Assembly: GCF_039939195.1 (NCBI RefSeq) | Contig: NZ_JBDUUH010000001.1 | Span: 930,001 to 994,000, forward strand | Source: Foliimonas ilicis | GTDB taxonomy: Bacteria > Pseudomonadota > Alphaproteobacteria > Rhizobiales > Rhizobiaceae | DNA length: 64,000 nt | Reading direction: 5' to 3' | Shown: positions 27,418 to 35,637 of the stretch, one piece after another | Layout: the number at the start of each line of letters is the position of its first letter | Numbering within the stretch: the first letter of the stretch is position 1 | Program-made: the position numbers and the translations under genes | The notes under the pieces: generated by a model | Told to the model about the DNA's origin: nothing | What the model saw: the letters and a program-made list of their open reading frames with translations, nothing else | The model's database searches: none

Positions 27418-28203
27418 TCATGGCCGGTCTCCTTCACCGGCACGGGCGACGAAGAGGCCGCCTGAATGCGGAGCAATGGCCGGATCATCGCCGGTTGACG
27501 GTGCAACTGAGGCGTCGCCGGATTGCCGTTCGGATGTCGGTTGGCCGGCATCCAGTCCGTGCGCGGACGGCGTGACGAAGAGCGGTGCTTGACGCCATGC
27601 GTTCGGATCGACGGCGGCAACGGCGACGGTCCCCGGCGCCGTGGACGACACGCTTCCGACGCCGATCATCGGTGCGAGCGTGGCGATGTAGGCGCGGGTT
27701 TCTGCCGGAAGCGGACGGCCTGCGAGATATTCCTCATACCGTCCGGGACCGGCATTGTAGGCTGCAAGAAAGCCCGGCGACCCGTAGCGGTCGTACATCT
27801 CGCGCAGATAGGCCGTGCCCGCGAGGATGTTGTCGCGGGGGTCGAAGGCATCACGGCCGAGAGCATATCGGGTACGCAGTTCGGCCCAGGTGTCGGGCAT
27901 GATCTGCATCAGGCCCATCGCGCCTGCCGACGATACGGCGCGCACATCACCGGCGCTTTCGACGCGCCGGACTGACCTGATCCAGTGCTCGGGAATGCCG
28001 AAGCGCTGCGAGGCTTCGCTCACGAAAGCCGCATGGGGATCGCGGGACGATTGCTCGGCCGACGGCGCGCTCTGTGCCAGAACGGCGAGCGGCGGTGCTG
28101 CGACGAAAGTCAGGCCGGAAAGGAGAAAGAGGATGATGCGCCGGGCAGCGCGAGGCCGCCCGGCAGACATCGGTGATGCGGGGTTCGAACGAACGATCCG
28201 CAT
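27418..28203 (-). CDS. Lytic transglycosylase (VirB1-like)
   Basis: 261-residue exported SLT-domain protein that opens peptidoglycan for the transfer channel. Signal peptide with hydrophobic core IILFLLSGLTFVAAPPLAVLAQ. Catalytic Glu is in RRVESAGDVRAVS, with GAMGLMQIMPDTW, NILAGTAYLREMYDRYG and LAAYNAGPGRYEEY as the other SLT motifs. The C-terminal 90 residues are Pro/Ser/Ala-rich and disordered. Follows the DUF736 gene by 3 bases. Confidence 0.93.
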   Translation of the reverse strand: MRIVRSNPASPMSAGRPRAARRIILFLLSGLTFVAAPPLAVLAQSAPSAEQSSRDPHAAFVSEASQRFGIPEHWIRSVRRVESAGDVRAVSSAGAMGLMQIMPDTWAELRTRYALGRDAFDPRDNILAGTAYLREMYDRYGSPGFLAAYNAGPGRYEEYLAGRPLPAETRAYIATLAPMIGVGSVSSTAPGTVAVAAVDPNAWRQAPLFVTPSAHGLDAGQPTSERQSGDASVAPSTGDDPAIAPHSGGLFVARAGEGDRP

Positions 28204-28206
28204 GAC

Positions 28207-28545
28207 CTATTCCCGTTCACCGCGCTTTTGCGGGCGGCTCCAGTGCAGCGACCATGAGGTCGCGTCCGCGCCGTTGCGGAAGAGGCGCGCACGGATCGGC
28301 TGCGTAAACGTGGGGTCGTCGATCAGCAGTGAGAGATACTCTCCGGCCTTCTCACTGGTTTCGGTCCATGCCGCGCCGATCTCCGGCCCGTTGCCGTCCG
28401 GGCCAAGATGCACGCGGTAATTCGGCGCGTTCTCGACGTCCGAAGGTTCGACGGAAACGATGCTGATATCGTGTTCGAGCGCGAGCGTTTGAATGCGACC
28501 GGTAAAACCGGATTCCTCGCGGGTAAATTCGCCGATCTGCGGCAT
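28207..28545 (-). CDS. DUF736 family protein
   Basis: 112-residue DUF736 protein (MPQIGEFTREESGFTGRIQTL ... NAPNYRVHLG ... EIGAAWTETSEKAGEYLSLLIDDP). The family is a marker of alphaproteobacterial ICEs and plasmids and sits in transfer operons. Function is unknown; a compact beta-rich fold is likely. AAAGGAAA precedes the ATG by 7 bases. Confidence 0.9.
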   Translation of the reverse strand: MPQIGEFTREESGFTGRIQTLALEHDISIVSVEPSDVENAPNYRVHLGPDGNGPEIGAAWTETSEKAGEYLSLLIDDPTFTQPIRARLFRNGADATSWSLHWSRPQKRGERE

Positions 28546-28613
28546 GATGGTTTCCTTTCAATGTGCGATGGAGAGAGGTGCGGCGAGCAGTGCGCCCGCC
28601 GAAGGCAGGGCGC

Positions 28614-29159
28614 TCACCGCGTTGGCGCCCGCCATTCGAAGCGGCCTTCGCCGTCCTCGTCGGTCCACAGGGGAACCGCGCGGCCGATGACCGAATGGGC
28701 AGGGATCGGGCCGAAATAGCGTCCGTCGAGACTGTCGGGGACGTCCCAGTTCATGAGGAAGACATCGCCCTTGGCGACGACCCGGCAGCCCTGCCAGTCG
28801 GGTAGCGGGCGGCCGATACGGTCGCGCTCCAGCGCCGTTCCCATTTCCATGCCGTCGACGGTGATGAGGACGCCGATGCGGCAGACAGACTGCCCGGGAA
28901 GGCCGAGAACGCGCTTCAGCAGCGGCGTGGAGCGCGGCAGGTATCCACCATTGGCGAGGAAGCTGGCGACCGGTTCGGGCGCATCGACCGCGACCAGATC
29001 GGTCACTTCCAGACGGCCCTCCGGCTCGACGGAGTAGAAGCCGATGGGCGTGCTCGCGGACGCGTTCCAGATGAGTTTGGTCGGCGCATCGATCCACGTC
29101 GAAACCGCGATGGCGCTGGTCGCGATAAAGGTCGCCATGGCCCATTTGAGGTTGGTCAT
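28614..29159 (-). CDS. traF: S26 family signal peptidase, TraF type
   Basis: 181-residue membrane-anchored serine peptidase of family S26, TraF branch, which processes and cyclises the TrbC pilin in IncP-type systems. N-terminal helix FIATSAIAVSTWIDA, then the Ser motif NASASTPIGFYSV (nucleophile about Ser36), the Lys motif LLKRVLGLPGQ, and the C-terminal DVFLMNWDVPDSLDGRYFGPIP box. Start ATG 29159 overlaps the DUF2840 stop; longer frames are shadows. Confidence 0.92.
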   Translation of the reverse strand: MTNLKWAMATFIATSAIAVSTWIDAPTKLIWNASASTPIGFYSVEPEGRLEVTDLVAVDAPEPVASFLANGGYLPRSTPLLKRVLGLPGQSVCRIGVLITVDGMEMGTALERDRIGRPLPDWQGCRVVAKGDVFLMNWDVPDSLDGRYFGPIPAHSVIGRAVPLWTDEDGEGRFEWRAPTR

Positions 29160-29677
29160 GGCGCGATCCTCCGGCGCTTGAGCCACGCATGGTGTTGATC
29201 GCTTGTGTAGCTGCGCGGCTCTTGTCCGGCAGTCAGTCGGTTGTGAACATGCCGCCAGTAGTCGGGCGCTGCGTCGACCGGATCGAGCTTCATCGCCTCG
29301 ATGGCGTCGATCAGTTGGAGCACGCGCTCGACCTTCGGCCAGCCCTCGATCTTGAGCAGGATGTCGCCGCCGGGGCGCACGAAGGGCAGTGTCTGGTAGG
29401 TCTCGCCGGGCTCTGTCGCGCGCACGATGTCGATGCGCGAGATGATCGTGCCGTAATCGTTGGAGGCCCAGCGGACGAAGGCGAAGATCGTGTCCGGCCG
29501 GAAGGAAAGGACACGGCGGCGGCGATCGAGGATCGTTTCCTGTGCGCACTCGCCGAACCTGATCCAGTATTCGATCTGCTTTTCCACCCATGTCAGCTCG
29601 ACATGTGTGAGACGGTCGGATGGTGCGGGCGACGGCATCGGGCCGCCGCGCATGCGGGGTGCCGCGATGCCGGTCAT
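29156..29677 (-). CDS. DUF2840 family protein
   Basis: 173-residue DUF2840 protein (LTHVELTWVEKQIEYWIRFG ... WASNDYGTIISRIDIVRA ... FVRPGGDILLKIEGWPKVERVL). Found almost only in the same ICE operons, between the RHH protein and TraF peptidase as here. No known catalytic motif. The start at 29677 overlaps the RHH gene stop. Confidence 0.88.
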   Translation of the reverse strand: MTGIAAPRMRGGPMPSPAPSDRLTHVELTWVEKQIEYWIRFGECAQETILDRRRRVLSFRPDTIFAFVRWASNDYGTIISRIDIVRATEPGETYQTLPFVRPGGDILLKIEGWPKVERVLQLIDAIEAMKLDPVDAAPDYWRHVHNRLTAGQEPRSYTSDQHHAWLKRRRIAP

Positions 29678-29940
29678 GAAGGGTCTCCTGATGGTTGGGG
29701 GAACTCGCGGGCGAGCATCTCGCGCAGCATGTCGGCGACGGTGACGCCGCGCTGGAAGGCGGCGATCTTGATGCGGCCGCGCAGGTCGGGTGTGACGTCG
29801 ATGGTCAGCCGGGCGGTGTAGCCGGAGCTCGATGATGGCGCAGACGATGGGGCCGACGGGGATCGATCGGCGGCCTTGATCCATTGGTCGGGATCAGTCG
29901 GGCGGGCTACGAAGCCGCGCCTGTGCGGAGACTTCGTCAT
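29674..29940 (-). CDS. Small ribbon-helix-helix protein
   Basis: 88-residue protein with a Ser/Pro-rich N-terminal half and a C-terminal RHH-like segment (YTARLTIDVTPDLRGRIKIAAFQRGVTVADMLREML). Such a basic N-tail plus RHH layout resembles ParG-like centromere-binding or autorepressor proteins. It is encoded two genes after the ParA homologue, so a partition or regulatory role is plausible but unproven. 4-base overlaps on both sides. Confidence 0.8.
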   Translation of the reverse strand: MTKSPHRRGFVARPTDPDQWIKAADRSPSAPSSAPSSSSGYTARLTIDVTPDLRGRIKIAAFQRGVTVADMLREMLAREFPQPSGDPS

Positions 29941-30695
29941 GGCCTGTCTCCCGCCGTGAGCGGCAGAAGGGCTGCGATGCGGTCCACGGCCTTGCGCGCC
30001 ATGTCCGGATCGAGTTCGCAGCCGATGTAACGCCGGCCAGAGAAGCGGCAGGCCTCGCCCGCTGAGCCCGAACCGGCGAACCAGTCGCCGACAAGTCCGC
30101 CCGGCGGGCAGCTCGTGCGGACGAGGATCTCGATTAGGCCGGACGGCTTTTCGGTCGGACGAATGGCGCGGCTATGCGCATTGCGGGCATAGATGACCGA
30201 ACGCATCAGGCGCGGCCCGCCGTTCTCGCTGACATAGTGGCCGGCATCGATATGGCCGGTATGGGGCGGGCGTTTCTTGCGCCGGACGGTGCGCGCTGTC
30301 GCGTCGGGCGTGGTTTGCACGACGTTGTAGACCGAGCCCCACGGGGCGTCGCTGCGGTAGAACTGCACGACGAGTTCGTGGACGCGCTTGAAGCGATCGG
30401 CGTGAAAGCCGGAGCCGTTCTGCTTCTCCCAGACGATCTCCTGGGCGTATTTCAAACCGGCGTCATCGAACGCGGCGGCGATTGCTATGAAGCAGCGCAG
30501 CGAGCCGAACACCCACATCGACCCGGACGGTCGCAACGCCGCCCTGGCGAGCGGCAGCCAGCCCTCGACACGGCGATCCCAGGCGAGCGACGTGTCGCCA
30601 TAGGGCGGATCGGCGAAAATTATGTCGAACGGGCCGTGCGCCGGCATGAGGACACGGCAGTCGCCGGCGATGATGGAATGTGCGGGGAGATTCAT
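29937..30695 (-). CDS. DNA adenine/cytosine-N4 methyltransferase (beta class)
   Basis: 252-residue DNA methyltransferase. Motif IV DPPYGD is at residues 29-34 and the AdoMet motif DWFAGSGSAGEAC is near the C terminus, an order typical of beta-class enzymes; the TEKP segment (RPTEKPSGLIEIL) precedes motif I. No restriction gene is adjacent, so it is probably an orphan that protects or times replication of the element. ATG 30695 overlaps the ParA stop. Confidence 0.9.
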   Translation of the reverse strand: MNLPAHSIIAGDCRVLMPAHGPFDIIFADPPYGDTSLAWDRRVEGWLPLARAALRPSGSMWVFGSLRCFIAIAAAFDDAGLKYAQEIVWEKQNGSGFHADRFKRVHELVVQFYRSDAPWGSVYNVVQTTPDATARTVRRKKRPPHTGHIDAGHYVSENGGPRLMRSVIYARNAHSRAIRPTEKPSGLIEILVRTSCPPGGLVGDWFAGSGSAGEACRFSGRRYIGCELDPDMARKAVDRIAALLPLTAGDRP

Positions 30696-31330
30696 GGCGC
30701 CAGCCTCCCCACTTCCGCGGTGAAGGCAGCGATCTCGCGGGCGGCCATGTTGTCCTGCTCGGCCTCGAATACGAGGCGGCCGGACTGTGCCGTGTCGGCG
30801 AAGGCGACGCGCTGGCCGATGGTCGCTGCGAGCAACGGTGGATCGTGCTCGGCAAGCGCCTCGGCCGTATCGCGGGCGATGACGGTGCGGGCGCCGCAGC
30901 GGTTGAGCACGAAGCGCGCGACGAGCTGCGGACGGTAGATGCGCGCCTCGGCGAGCAGCGCCAGCATCTCGGCCGACGCCCAACCGTCGAACGGGGACGG
31001 TTGCACCGGGATCAGGACGAGATCGGCGGCGAGCAGTGCCGAGCGCATAAGACCGGCGACCCGCGGAGGCCCGTCGATGACGATGTGATCAGCATCACGG
31101 GCGAGCTCCGGCGCCTCTCGGTGCAGCGTGTCGCGCGCCAGGCCGACGACGCCGAACAGGCGTGGCAGGCCCTCGCGGCTGCGCTGCTGCGACCAGTCGA
31201 GCGCCGAGCCTTGGGGATCGGCATCGATCAGGGTGACGCGCTTGCCCTCACGCGCCCATTGGCCAGCGAGATGCAGCGCCAGCGTCGTCTTGCCGACACC
31301 GCCTTTTTGATTGAGGAGCGCGACGATCAT
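30692..31330 (-). CDS. parA: ParA family ATPase
   Basis: 212-residue Walker-type partition ATPase with deviant Walker A NQKGGVGKTT (residues 7-16), Walker A' LIDADPQGSALDW and Walker B DHIVIDGPPRV. Short form without an N-terminal HTH. Directly downstream of repA with a 4-base overlap, it probably stabilises the excised, replicating form of the element. Confidence 0.92.
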   Translation of the reverse strand: MIVALLNQKGGVGKTTLALHLAGQWAREGKRVTLIDADPQGSALDWSQQRSREGLPRLFGVVGLARDTLHREAPELARDADHIVIDGPPRVAGLMRSALLAADLVLIPVQPSPFDGWASAEMLALLAEARIYRPQLVARFVLNRCGARTVIARDTAEALAEHDPPLLAATIGQRVAFADTAQSGRLVFEAEQDNMAAREIAAFTAEVGRLAP

Positions 31331-32490
31331 TCCGCACCTCCCGGCTCATCGCCGAAAGGCAGTTGCCTGGGGTGGGAAGATGAAGAGGCGCGGCTTATGG
31401 ATTTACGGAAAGACGTAAGGGGCGTATCATCGATTTTGGATGATGATTTGAGGCCTTCTTCGGACCTCTCGGCGATGTTTTCCACATCGCGCGCGCGCTC
31501 TTTAAGGTTAGACTCTTTGTTAGACTCTAAGTTAAGGGCGCGATTTCGTCTTTTATTACTGTGGCTTATACCCTGTTTGGGTTCCCGATAGCACGAGCCT
31601 CCGGTTCCCGATAGCACGATAGGTCGGGTTCCTGATAGCACGAGGCTATCCACAGGTTGTCCACAGGGCTGCGAAGGCTCGAAGGCGAGCAGCAGACGGC
31701 CGCCGATCTCGACCTCGAGAAACAGCGTGTAGCCGGGCAGCGGCTGGCGCTGGATGATGTTGCGCAGCTCGAAGGCGAAGCGCTTGAACGGCGACAGGCT
31801 GCCAGACTTCTGGTGCAGATGCCGGAAGTCGAAACGCCAGCCATTCTTCTGCTTGCCACCATGCTTGCGCACCAGGCGGTAGAGCCAGCGATCGAGGCCG
31901 CCAGTCAGGTCGAAATAGGTCCGGTCGATGGTGAGAACGAGCGCATCATCAAGGACCGCACGATAGAACCAGTCCGGTACGATCAGTTCGAGTCCGGCGG
32001 GCTTGCCGTAGCGGTCCGTGCGCTCCTGCCATTCATTGATCCAGGAGAAACGGTGGCGGCGGCCCTCGGCAGGCTGGCGGATCGATGTGGCGACTGTGGT
32101 CGACTGGAGGCGGTCGAGCGCCGCCTTCAGGCGCTGGTAATCGCGCATAGAGACGCCGCGACCGATGAAGTTGAGGATTTCATAGGGCGTGGCGGCCATG
32201 AGGCGCGAGGTGCGCAGACCCTTGTCTCGCGCCTCGACGATCTGGCTTGCTACCCAGATCAGGATGTCGGCGTCCCAGATGGTGGCCATGCCATGATCTG
32301 GGACGGCCTCGACACGGATCGACACATCGCCCGCGACGAAATCGATCGGCGCGGTGCGGTGGCTCTTGGAGAGGGAGAAGAAGGGATAGGCCATGAGATC
32401 CTGCGCGTCTCGTGGCGCGAAGTCGCCGGGGAGCGCGTGGAACAGATCGAGCTGTCCGCGCTCCGGGGATGGGCGATGCCGCGCCGTCAT
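31327..32490 (-). CDS. repA: Replication initiator protein A (RPA family)
   Basis: 387-residue plasmid-type initiator. Residues about 5-290 match the replication initiator protein A family (MAYPFFSLSKSHRTAPIDF, NFIGRGVSMRDYQRLKAALDRL, FSWINEWQERTDRYGKPAGL, LTGGLDRWLYRLVRKHGG). The C-terminal 100 residues are low-complexity and their codons contain iteron-like repeats, DnaA-box-like sites and AT-rich repeats, described separately. Its presence with ParA suggests the excised element can replicate. Confidence 0.9.
   Translation of the reverse strand: MTARHRPSPERGQLDLFHALPGDFAPRDAQDLMAYPFFSLSKSHRTAPIDFVAGDVSIRVEAVPDHGMATIWDADILIWVASQIVEARDKGLRTSRLMAATPYEILNFIGRGVSMRDYQRLKAALDRLQSTTVATSIRQPAEGRRHRFSWINEWQERTDRYGKPAGLELIVPDWFYRAVLDDALVLTIDRTYFDLTGGLDRWLYRLVRKHGGKQKNGWRFDFRHLHQKSGSLSPFKRFAFELRNIIQRQPLPGYTLFLEVEIGGRLLLAFEPSQPCGQPVDSLVLSGTRPIVLSGTGGSCYREPKQGISHSNKRRNRALNLESNKESNLKERARDVENIAERSEEGLKSSSKIDDTPLTSFRKSISRASSSSHPRQLPFGDEPGGAE
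31497..31665. other. Putative replication origin (oriV) inside the repA 3' end
   Basis: Three direct repeats of GGTTCC(C/T)GATAGCACGA at 31580-31597, 31603-31620 and 31627-31644 (23- and 24-base spacing, about two helical turns) are followed at once by two near-consensus DnaA boxes, CTATCCACA (31646-31654) and TTGTCCACA (31657-31665). On the other side an AT-rich stretch holds two GTTAGACTCT repeats (31507-31516, 31519-31528; 12-base period). Iterons, DnaA boxes and an AT-rich repeat tract together are the textbook layout of an iteron origin. Confidence 0.7.
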
Positions 32491-32507
32491 TGAGGGAACC
32501 GCAGGGA

Positions 32508-32786
32508 TCAGCGGGCGTGGCGGCCGGCATGCGCCGGTGCGGGCTCATGCCGTTTCGCGGGCAGGACGCTGCCACGCGGATCAGACGTCGAGGTTACGGC
32601 CCCGCGCTCGGCCCAGGCTTCGAGTTCTTCGATGGAATAGACGACGCGGCCGCCCAGTTTGCGATAGGCCGGTCCTGTGCCGTAGGTGCGATGCTTTTCG
32701 AGGGTGCGGGCCGACAGGCTGAGGAACGCGGCCGCTTCCTTGGTGCGGAAAAAGCGGGGCGGGATTGTGGGGAGATCGTATTTCAA
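32508..32786 (-). CDS. Helix-turn-helix DNA-binding protein (AlpA/MerR-like)
   Basis: 92-residue regulator with an AlpA/excisionase-type winged helix (RFFRTKEAAAFLSLSARTLEKHRTYGTGPAYRKLGGRVVYSIEELEAWAERG). I prefer the TTG start at 32786 because GGAGG lies 5 bases before it; an ATG at 32903 would add a Pro/Ser-rich stretch with no clear ribosome site. It precedes repA by 17 bases and could control repA or act in excision. Confidence 0.82.
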   Translation of the reverse strand: MKYDLPTIPPRFFRTKEAAAFLSLSARTLEKHRTYGTGPAYRKLGGRVVYSIEELEAWAERGAVTSTSDPRGSVLPAKRHEPAPAHAGRHAR

Positions 32787-32921
32787 GGTGGCCTCCGTGG
32801 TTTTCTCTGGAGCCGCTGGCGGATCAGCGGCGAACGAGGGCCACGATGGCGAAGAAGAATTGGCTGGGGGGAGTGCGAACTTGAGGGGGCTAAAATCGCA
32901 CACCCCTGATCGCGGGAAAGG

Positions 32922-33693
32922 TTAGAATCGGCGGCGATGGCGCAGGAGCCTGCGATAGCCCCCGTCGATCATGGCGAAGCCGTCCTTGACCAGATCAATG
33001 ACTGCGTCACGCAGAGCAGATGTTTTCCAGGGCTCGGCGGCGACGCGTTCGACCCCGAAGATGACTTCGGCGATTTCGCGGTAGTCGGCGTCGTTCAGGC
33101 GTCCGTCGACGGCGCGCAGCATGTTTTTCAGCCTGCGCCGCTGCTGCGCTGTCATCCGGCTATTCGGCGGCGTCTTGTGGCCATGCAGGCTGCGCCATAG
33201 TCTCGTCAGGGCTTCGATCCGGTCGAGGCCGAGAGCATCGAGAGGAACATGGGCGCTGATCGGCTGATCCGACCCGAGGCCGTCCATCAGGATCAGGTGA
33301 ATATGTCCGGTCTCAGTGGCGTATGACAGATGCAGCCCCTCAATGGCTGGTCCTGTACGAGACGGGAAAAGATCCGAAGGCAACCGCGGCTGGGTGAGGG
33401 CCATGTCTGGCGACGGGCCGATGTGCAGGACGCTGCTGTCGGCTTCAGGCGTCCAGAATACGGTCTGTTCCAGGCCGGTGAGGCTGGGACGGGCGGGGAA
33501 ATCGCAAACCCCAGCGGGTCCGGATGGCTTCGACCTGTTTGCTCTGGGTCAGCGCGGGAGCTAAAGAAGTTGAGAAGTCTTTCTGATAGCCCTCGTTGCG
33601 GCGCAGGCATTCCCAGGCGAGATTGTCCGTATCGACTTCATCCATGAAGTCATATTCCGATGATGTCCGCCATTCTCTTGTATCGGGCACCAT
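32922..33693 (-). pseudogene. DUF6499-DUF2285 regulator split by a frameshift
   Basis: The N-terminal half (from ATG 33693: VPDTREWRTSSEYDFMDEV, LAWECLRRNEGYQKDF, RWGLRFP) and the C-terminal half (LTGLEQTVFWTPEADSS ... MTAQQRRRLKNMLRAVDGRL, RVAAEPWKTSALRDAVIDLV) are in different frames. They join cleanly if one base is skipped at TTTCCCC (minus strand, 33501-33495), restoring the family sequence RFPARPSLTGLEQ. Intact homologues are single proteins of about 250 residues in ICEs. It may be a broken gene, a sequencing error or a +1 slippage site. Confidence 0.75.
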
Positions 33694-33821
33694 GAGTTTC
33701 CTCCCCATACGCATTGAATACACGCTCTGCGGGAATTGATTCCGGGGATTCGATGACGTGTATAGGTCAGCGGAAGGCAACGGGTGTTGTCGCTGTGACA
33801 ACGGGAGGCGGCGGCGGGCGC

Positions 33822-34106
33822 TTAGTGTGGCAAGCCTCTTCGCAGTTGCCGATAGCCGTATTCGGTCATCCAGTGGGCGCGCGAGAGATGGCTGTCGTGA
33901 ACGCGGCGCGCGCGATCCGGCTCCGCTACGGGGCAGATGCCGAACAGAACGGCTACGGCTTCCTGCCAGGAGGCGCCGTCTTTCTCTGCATCGAGCAGCC
34001 GCATGTAAAGCTTGACGTGTTGGCGGTCATATTCGGTGAGCGCCGAACCTTCCGGGGCCTGCTCGCGATAGTCGAGTTTCAGCATCGAGGGCGCCGATGT
34101 CTTCAT
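33822..34106 (-). CDS. DUF2285 family small protein
   Basis: 94-residue protein with a DUF2285-like core (SALTEYDRQHVKLYMRLLDAEKDGASWQEAVAVLFGI ... HWMTEYGYRQLRRG). It resembles the C-terminal half of the neighbouring split regulator, so the two are likely paralogues. The start ATG 34106 is preferred; an in-frame longer form has no supporting features. Role unknown, probably regulatory. Confidence 0.75.
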   Translation of the reverse strand: MKTSAPSMLKLDYREQAPEGSALTEYDRQHVKLYMRLLDAEKDGASWQEAVAVLFGICPVAEPDRARRVHDSHLSRAHWMTEYGYRQLRRGLPH

Positions 34107-34193
34107 TGTGGTTGTTGGTCGGAGAATGATCTTAGATCGGCATTGTGACGGATGAAGGTCATTGTGCCGCAAGAAGCAAAGCAGCAATCGAAA

Positions 34194-34445
34194 CTATCCG
34201 CGTTTTGCCGCTTCCTGCTCATCGACGATCATGACCCCTTCATTGCGTCCCGAGTTGATGAAGGCGATGCCTTCAGCCTCCAACGCTCTGCGCACCTGAT
34301 CGCTGGTGCTTTCAAACACGCGAAGGCCGGTCGCCGACTCCATGCGTTTGAGCGCGGTCAGCGATACTCTGGCCCTGTCCGCGAGCATCTCCTGTGTCCA
34401 GCCCAGCAGTGCGCGCGCGGCCCGTGTTTGTCGGGCGGTGATCAT
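34194..34445 (-). CDS. XRE-type helix-turn-helix regulator
   Basis: 83-residue XRE/Cro-like repressor (ITARQTRAARALLGWTQEMLADRARVSLTALKRMES) with a short C-terminal strand-helix extension. ICE regulators of this type often sit first in the core operon, as here. GGGAGG lies 9 bases upstream of ATG 34445. Confidence 0.88.
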   Translation of the reverse strand: MITARQTRAARALLGWTQEMLADRARVSLTALKRMESATGLRVFESTSDQVRRALEAEGIAFINSGRNEGVMIVDEQEAAKRG

Positions 34446-34493
34446 TCATGATCACCTCCCACCAGCACCAACCGTCACGCCACAACTACGGCT

Positions 34494-34499
34494 ATTATA
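34494..34499 (-). promoter_or_regulatory. -10 box for the XRE gene
   Basis: A perfect TATAAT on the minus strand (34499-34494), about 50 bases upstream of the XRE start, in the divergent gap with the I78 gene. No good -35 box is visible 16-18 bases further up, so an activator or an extended element may be needed. The remaining gap to 34725 shows nothing else clear. Confidence 0.45.
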
Positions 34500-34725
34500 G
34501 TCGGAGTATGCAGAAATAGCGACCCAAAATCGTCGGTCTGGGTTGGATGGAGGAAGAAACAAACTCCGACTGATTCGGTCGCCCTGCGATGGCCATGGGC
34601 CGATCCAGCCGGGCGTCGCCGACAGGTGGAGAGCATGTCTAATTCGACGGACGGTCATCACCGGTCGAATCTCGACAATGCCCTATTTCTATTCGAGACA
34701 TGAACTTGGCCTTGGTGAGGTTTGA

Positions 34726-35172
34726 ATGCGTGTCCTTTCACAAGCAGGAATGTTGACCACGAGCATCGCGGCTATGCTGGCGTTGATTGCTTGCGGTTTA
34801 GCGCAAGAGGCGCCACTGGCTGAGATCGAACTGGCCGCGCCCAAGGTGGTGATGGAGTCGGATCCTGTTCCGCCCTTCACCTATTGGGCGCCAGAGAACT
34901 CGACAATCCGCAACCATCCGGGCATTTCGGGTGTCTGGATCGCCGAGATCGAGGGGCAGCCCATGCGCTACTATTACGGCGACCAGTGCCGGGCCTCCCA
35001 GTTCCAGCACCTGGTCGGGCAGTCGCTCGATGCGCTGCCGGGAAAGCCGGCTGATGCGGTCTGGCGCATGGCGTGCTCGACTTGCGCGGTGACTTCGGAT
35101 CTCGACCGCGAGCGAATGAATGTCGCTTACGACAACGACTCGCGTCTGATCACCAGCATCTCTTGCGGGTAA
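34726..35172 (+). CDS. Exported protein with peptidase-inhibitor I78-like C terminus
   Basis: 148-residue exported protein. The N terminus is a signal sequence with a possible lipobox (AMLALIAC, Cys23). The C-terminal half follows the inhibitor I78 pattern: DQCRASQFQHLVGQSLDALP, a mid segment replacing the RVIRPG-like part, ERMNVAYD and terminal ISCG. The I78 motif region is altered (WRMACSTCAVTSDLD), so inhibitory function is uncertain. It is a lone plus-strand gene inside the minus-strand core. Confidence 0.75.
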   Translation: MRVLSQAGMLTTSIAAMLALIACGLAQEAPLAEIELAAPKVVMESDPVPPFTYWAPENSTIRNHPGISGVWIAEIEGQPMRYYYGDQCRASQFQHLVGQSLDALPGKPADAVWRMACSTCAVTSDLDRERMNVAYDNDSRLITSISCG

Positions 35173-35201
35173 GAGCCGGGATGAAGAGTAAATGAAGACC
35201 T

Positions 35202-35217
35202 GGCGGCTTGCGCCGCC
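35202..35217. terminator. Convergent terminator hairpin, I78 gene / ssb
   Basis: GGCGGC-TTGC-GCCGCC, a perfect 6-bp GC stem with a 4-base loop, between the ends of the convergent I78 and ssb genes. No T tract follows on either strand, so it may be a weak or factor-assisted terminator. Confidence 0.5.
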
Positions 35218-35235
35218 GGGTTATCCGGCTCCCGC

Positions 35236-35637
35236 TCAGAACGGGATGTCATCGTCGTCGATGAACTTGCCGTCGTCGTTCTGGGCCTGCTTGGCCCGGC
35301 TGAGGAAATCGACCGTCTCGGCGATGATTTCGCAGCCGTAGCGGTCGTTGCCCTGCTGGTCGGTCCATTTAGTGTAGTGGATGCGGCCGCGAACCAGAAC
35401 CTTCATGCCCTTCTCGCAATATTGCTGGATCGTCTTGCCGAGACCGTTGAAGGCGGTGATGCGGTGCCATTCGGTGTCCTGCACCCGGTAGCCGTTTTCG
35501 TCCCGGACGACCTTGCCTTCCGAGTAGCGGGGGCGCGAGGTGGCCAGCGTGAAGTGGGTGATGCCGGTGCCGCCCTGGGTGTTGCGGGTTTCGGGCTCCT
35601 GGCCGATATTGCCGGCGAGAATGACGATGTTCTGCAT
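35236..35637 (-). CDS. ssb: Single-stranded DNA-binding protein
   Basis: 133-residue SSB with an OB fold (NIVILAGNIGQEPETRNTQGG, HFTLATSR, TEWHRITAFNGLGKTIQQYCEKGMKVLVRG) and the acidic C-terminal tip DDDDIPF that recruits replication proteins. It is shorter than chromosomal SSB (about 170) and lacks the long Gly/Gln linker, as usual for mobile-element SSBs. GGAG precedes ATG 35637. Probably protects transferred single strands. Confidence 0.95.
   Translation of the reverse strand: MQNIVILAGNIGQEPETRNTQGGTGITHFTLATSRPRYSEGKVVRDENGYRVQDTEWHRITAFNGLGKTIQQYCEKGMKVLVRGRIHYTKWTDQQGNDRYGCEIIAETVDFLSRAKQAQNDDGKFIDDDDIPF

Noticed and set aside
31580..31644. CRISPR-like repeats
   Set aside because: Only three 18-bp repeats with 5-6-base gaps; spacing of two helical turns and adjacent DnaA boxes indicate iterons, and no cas genes are present.
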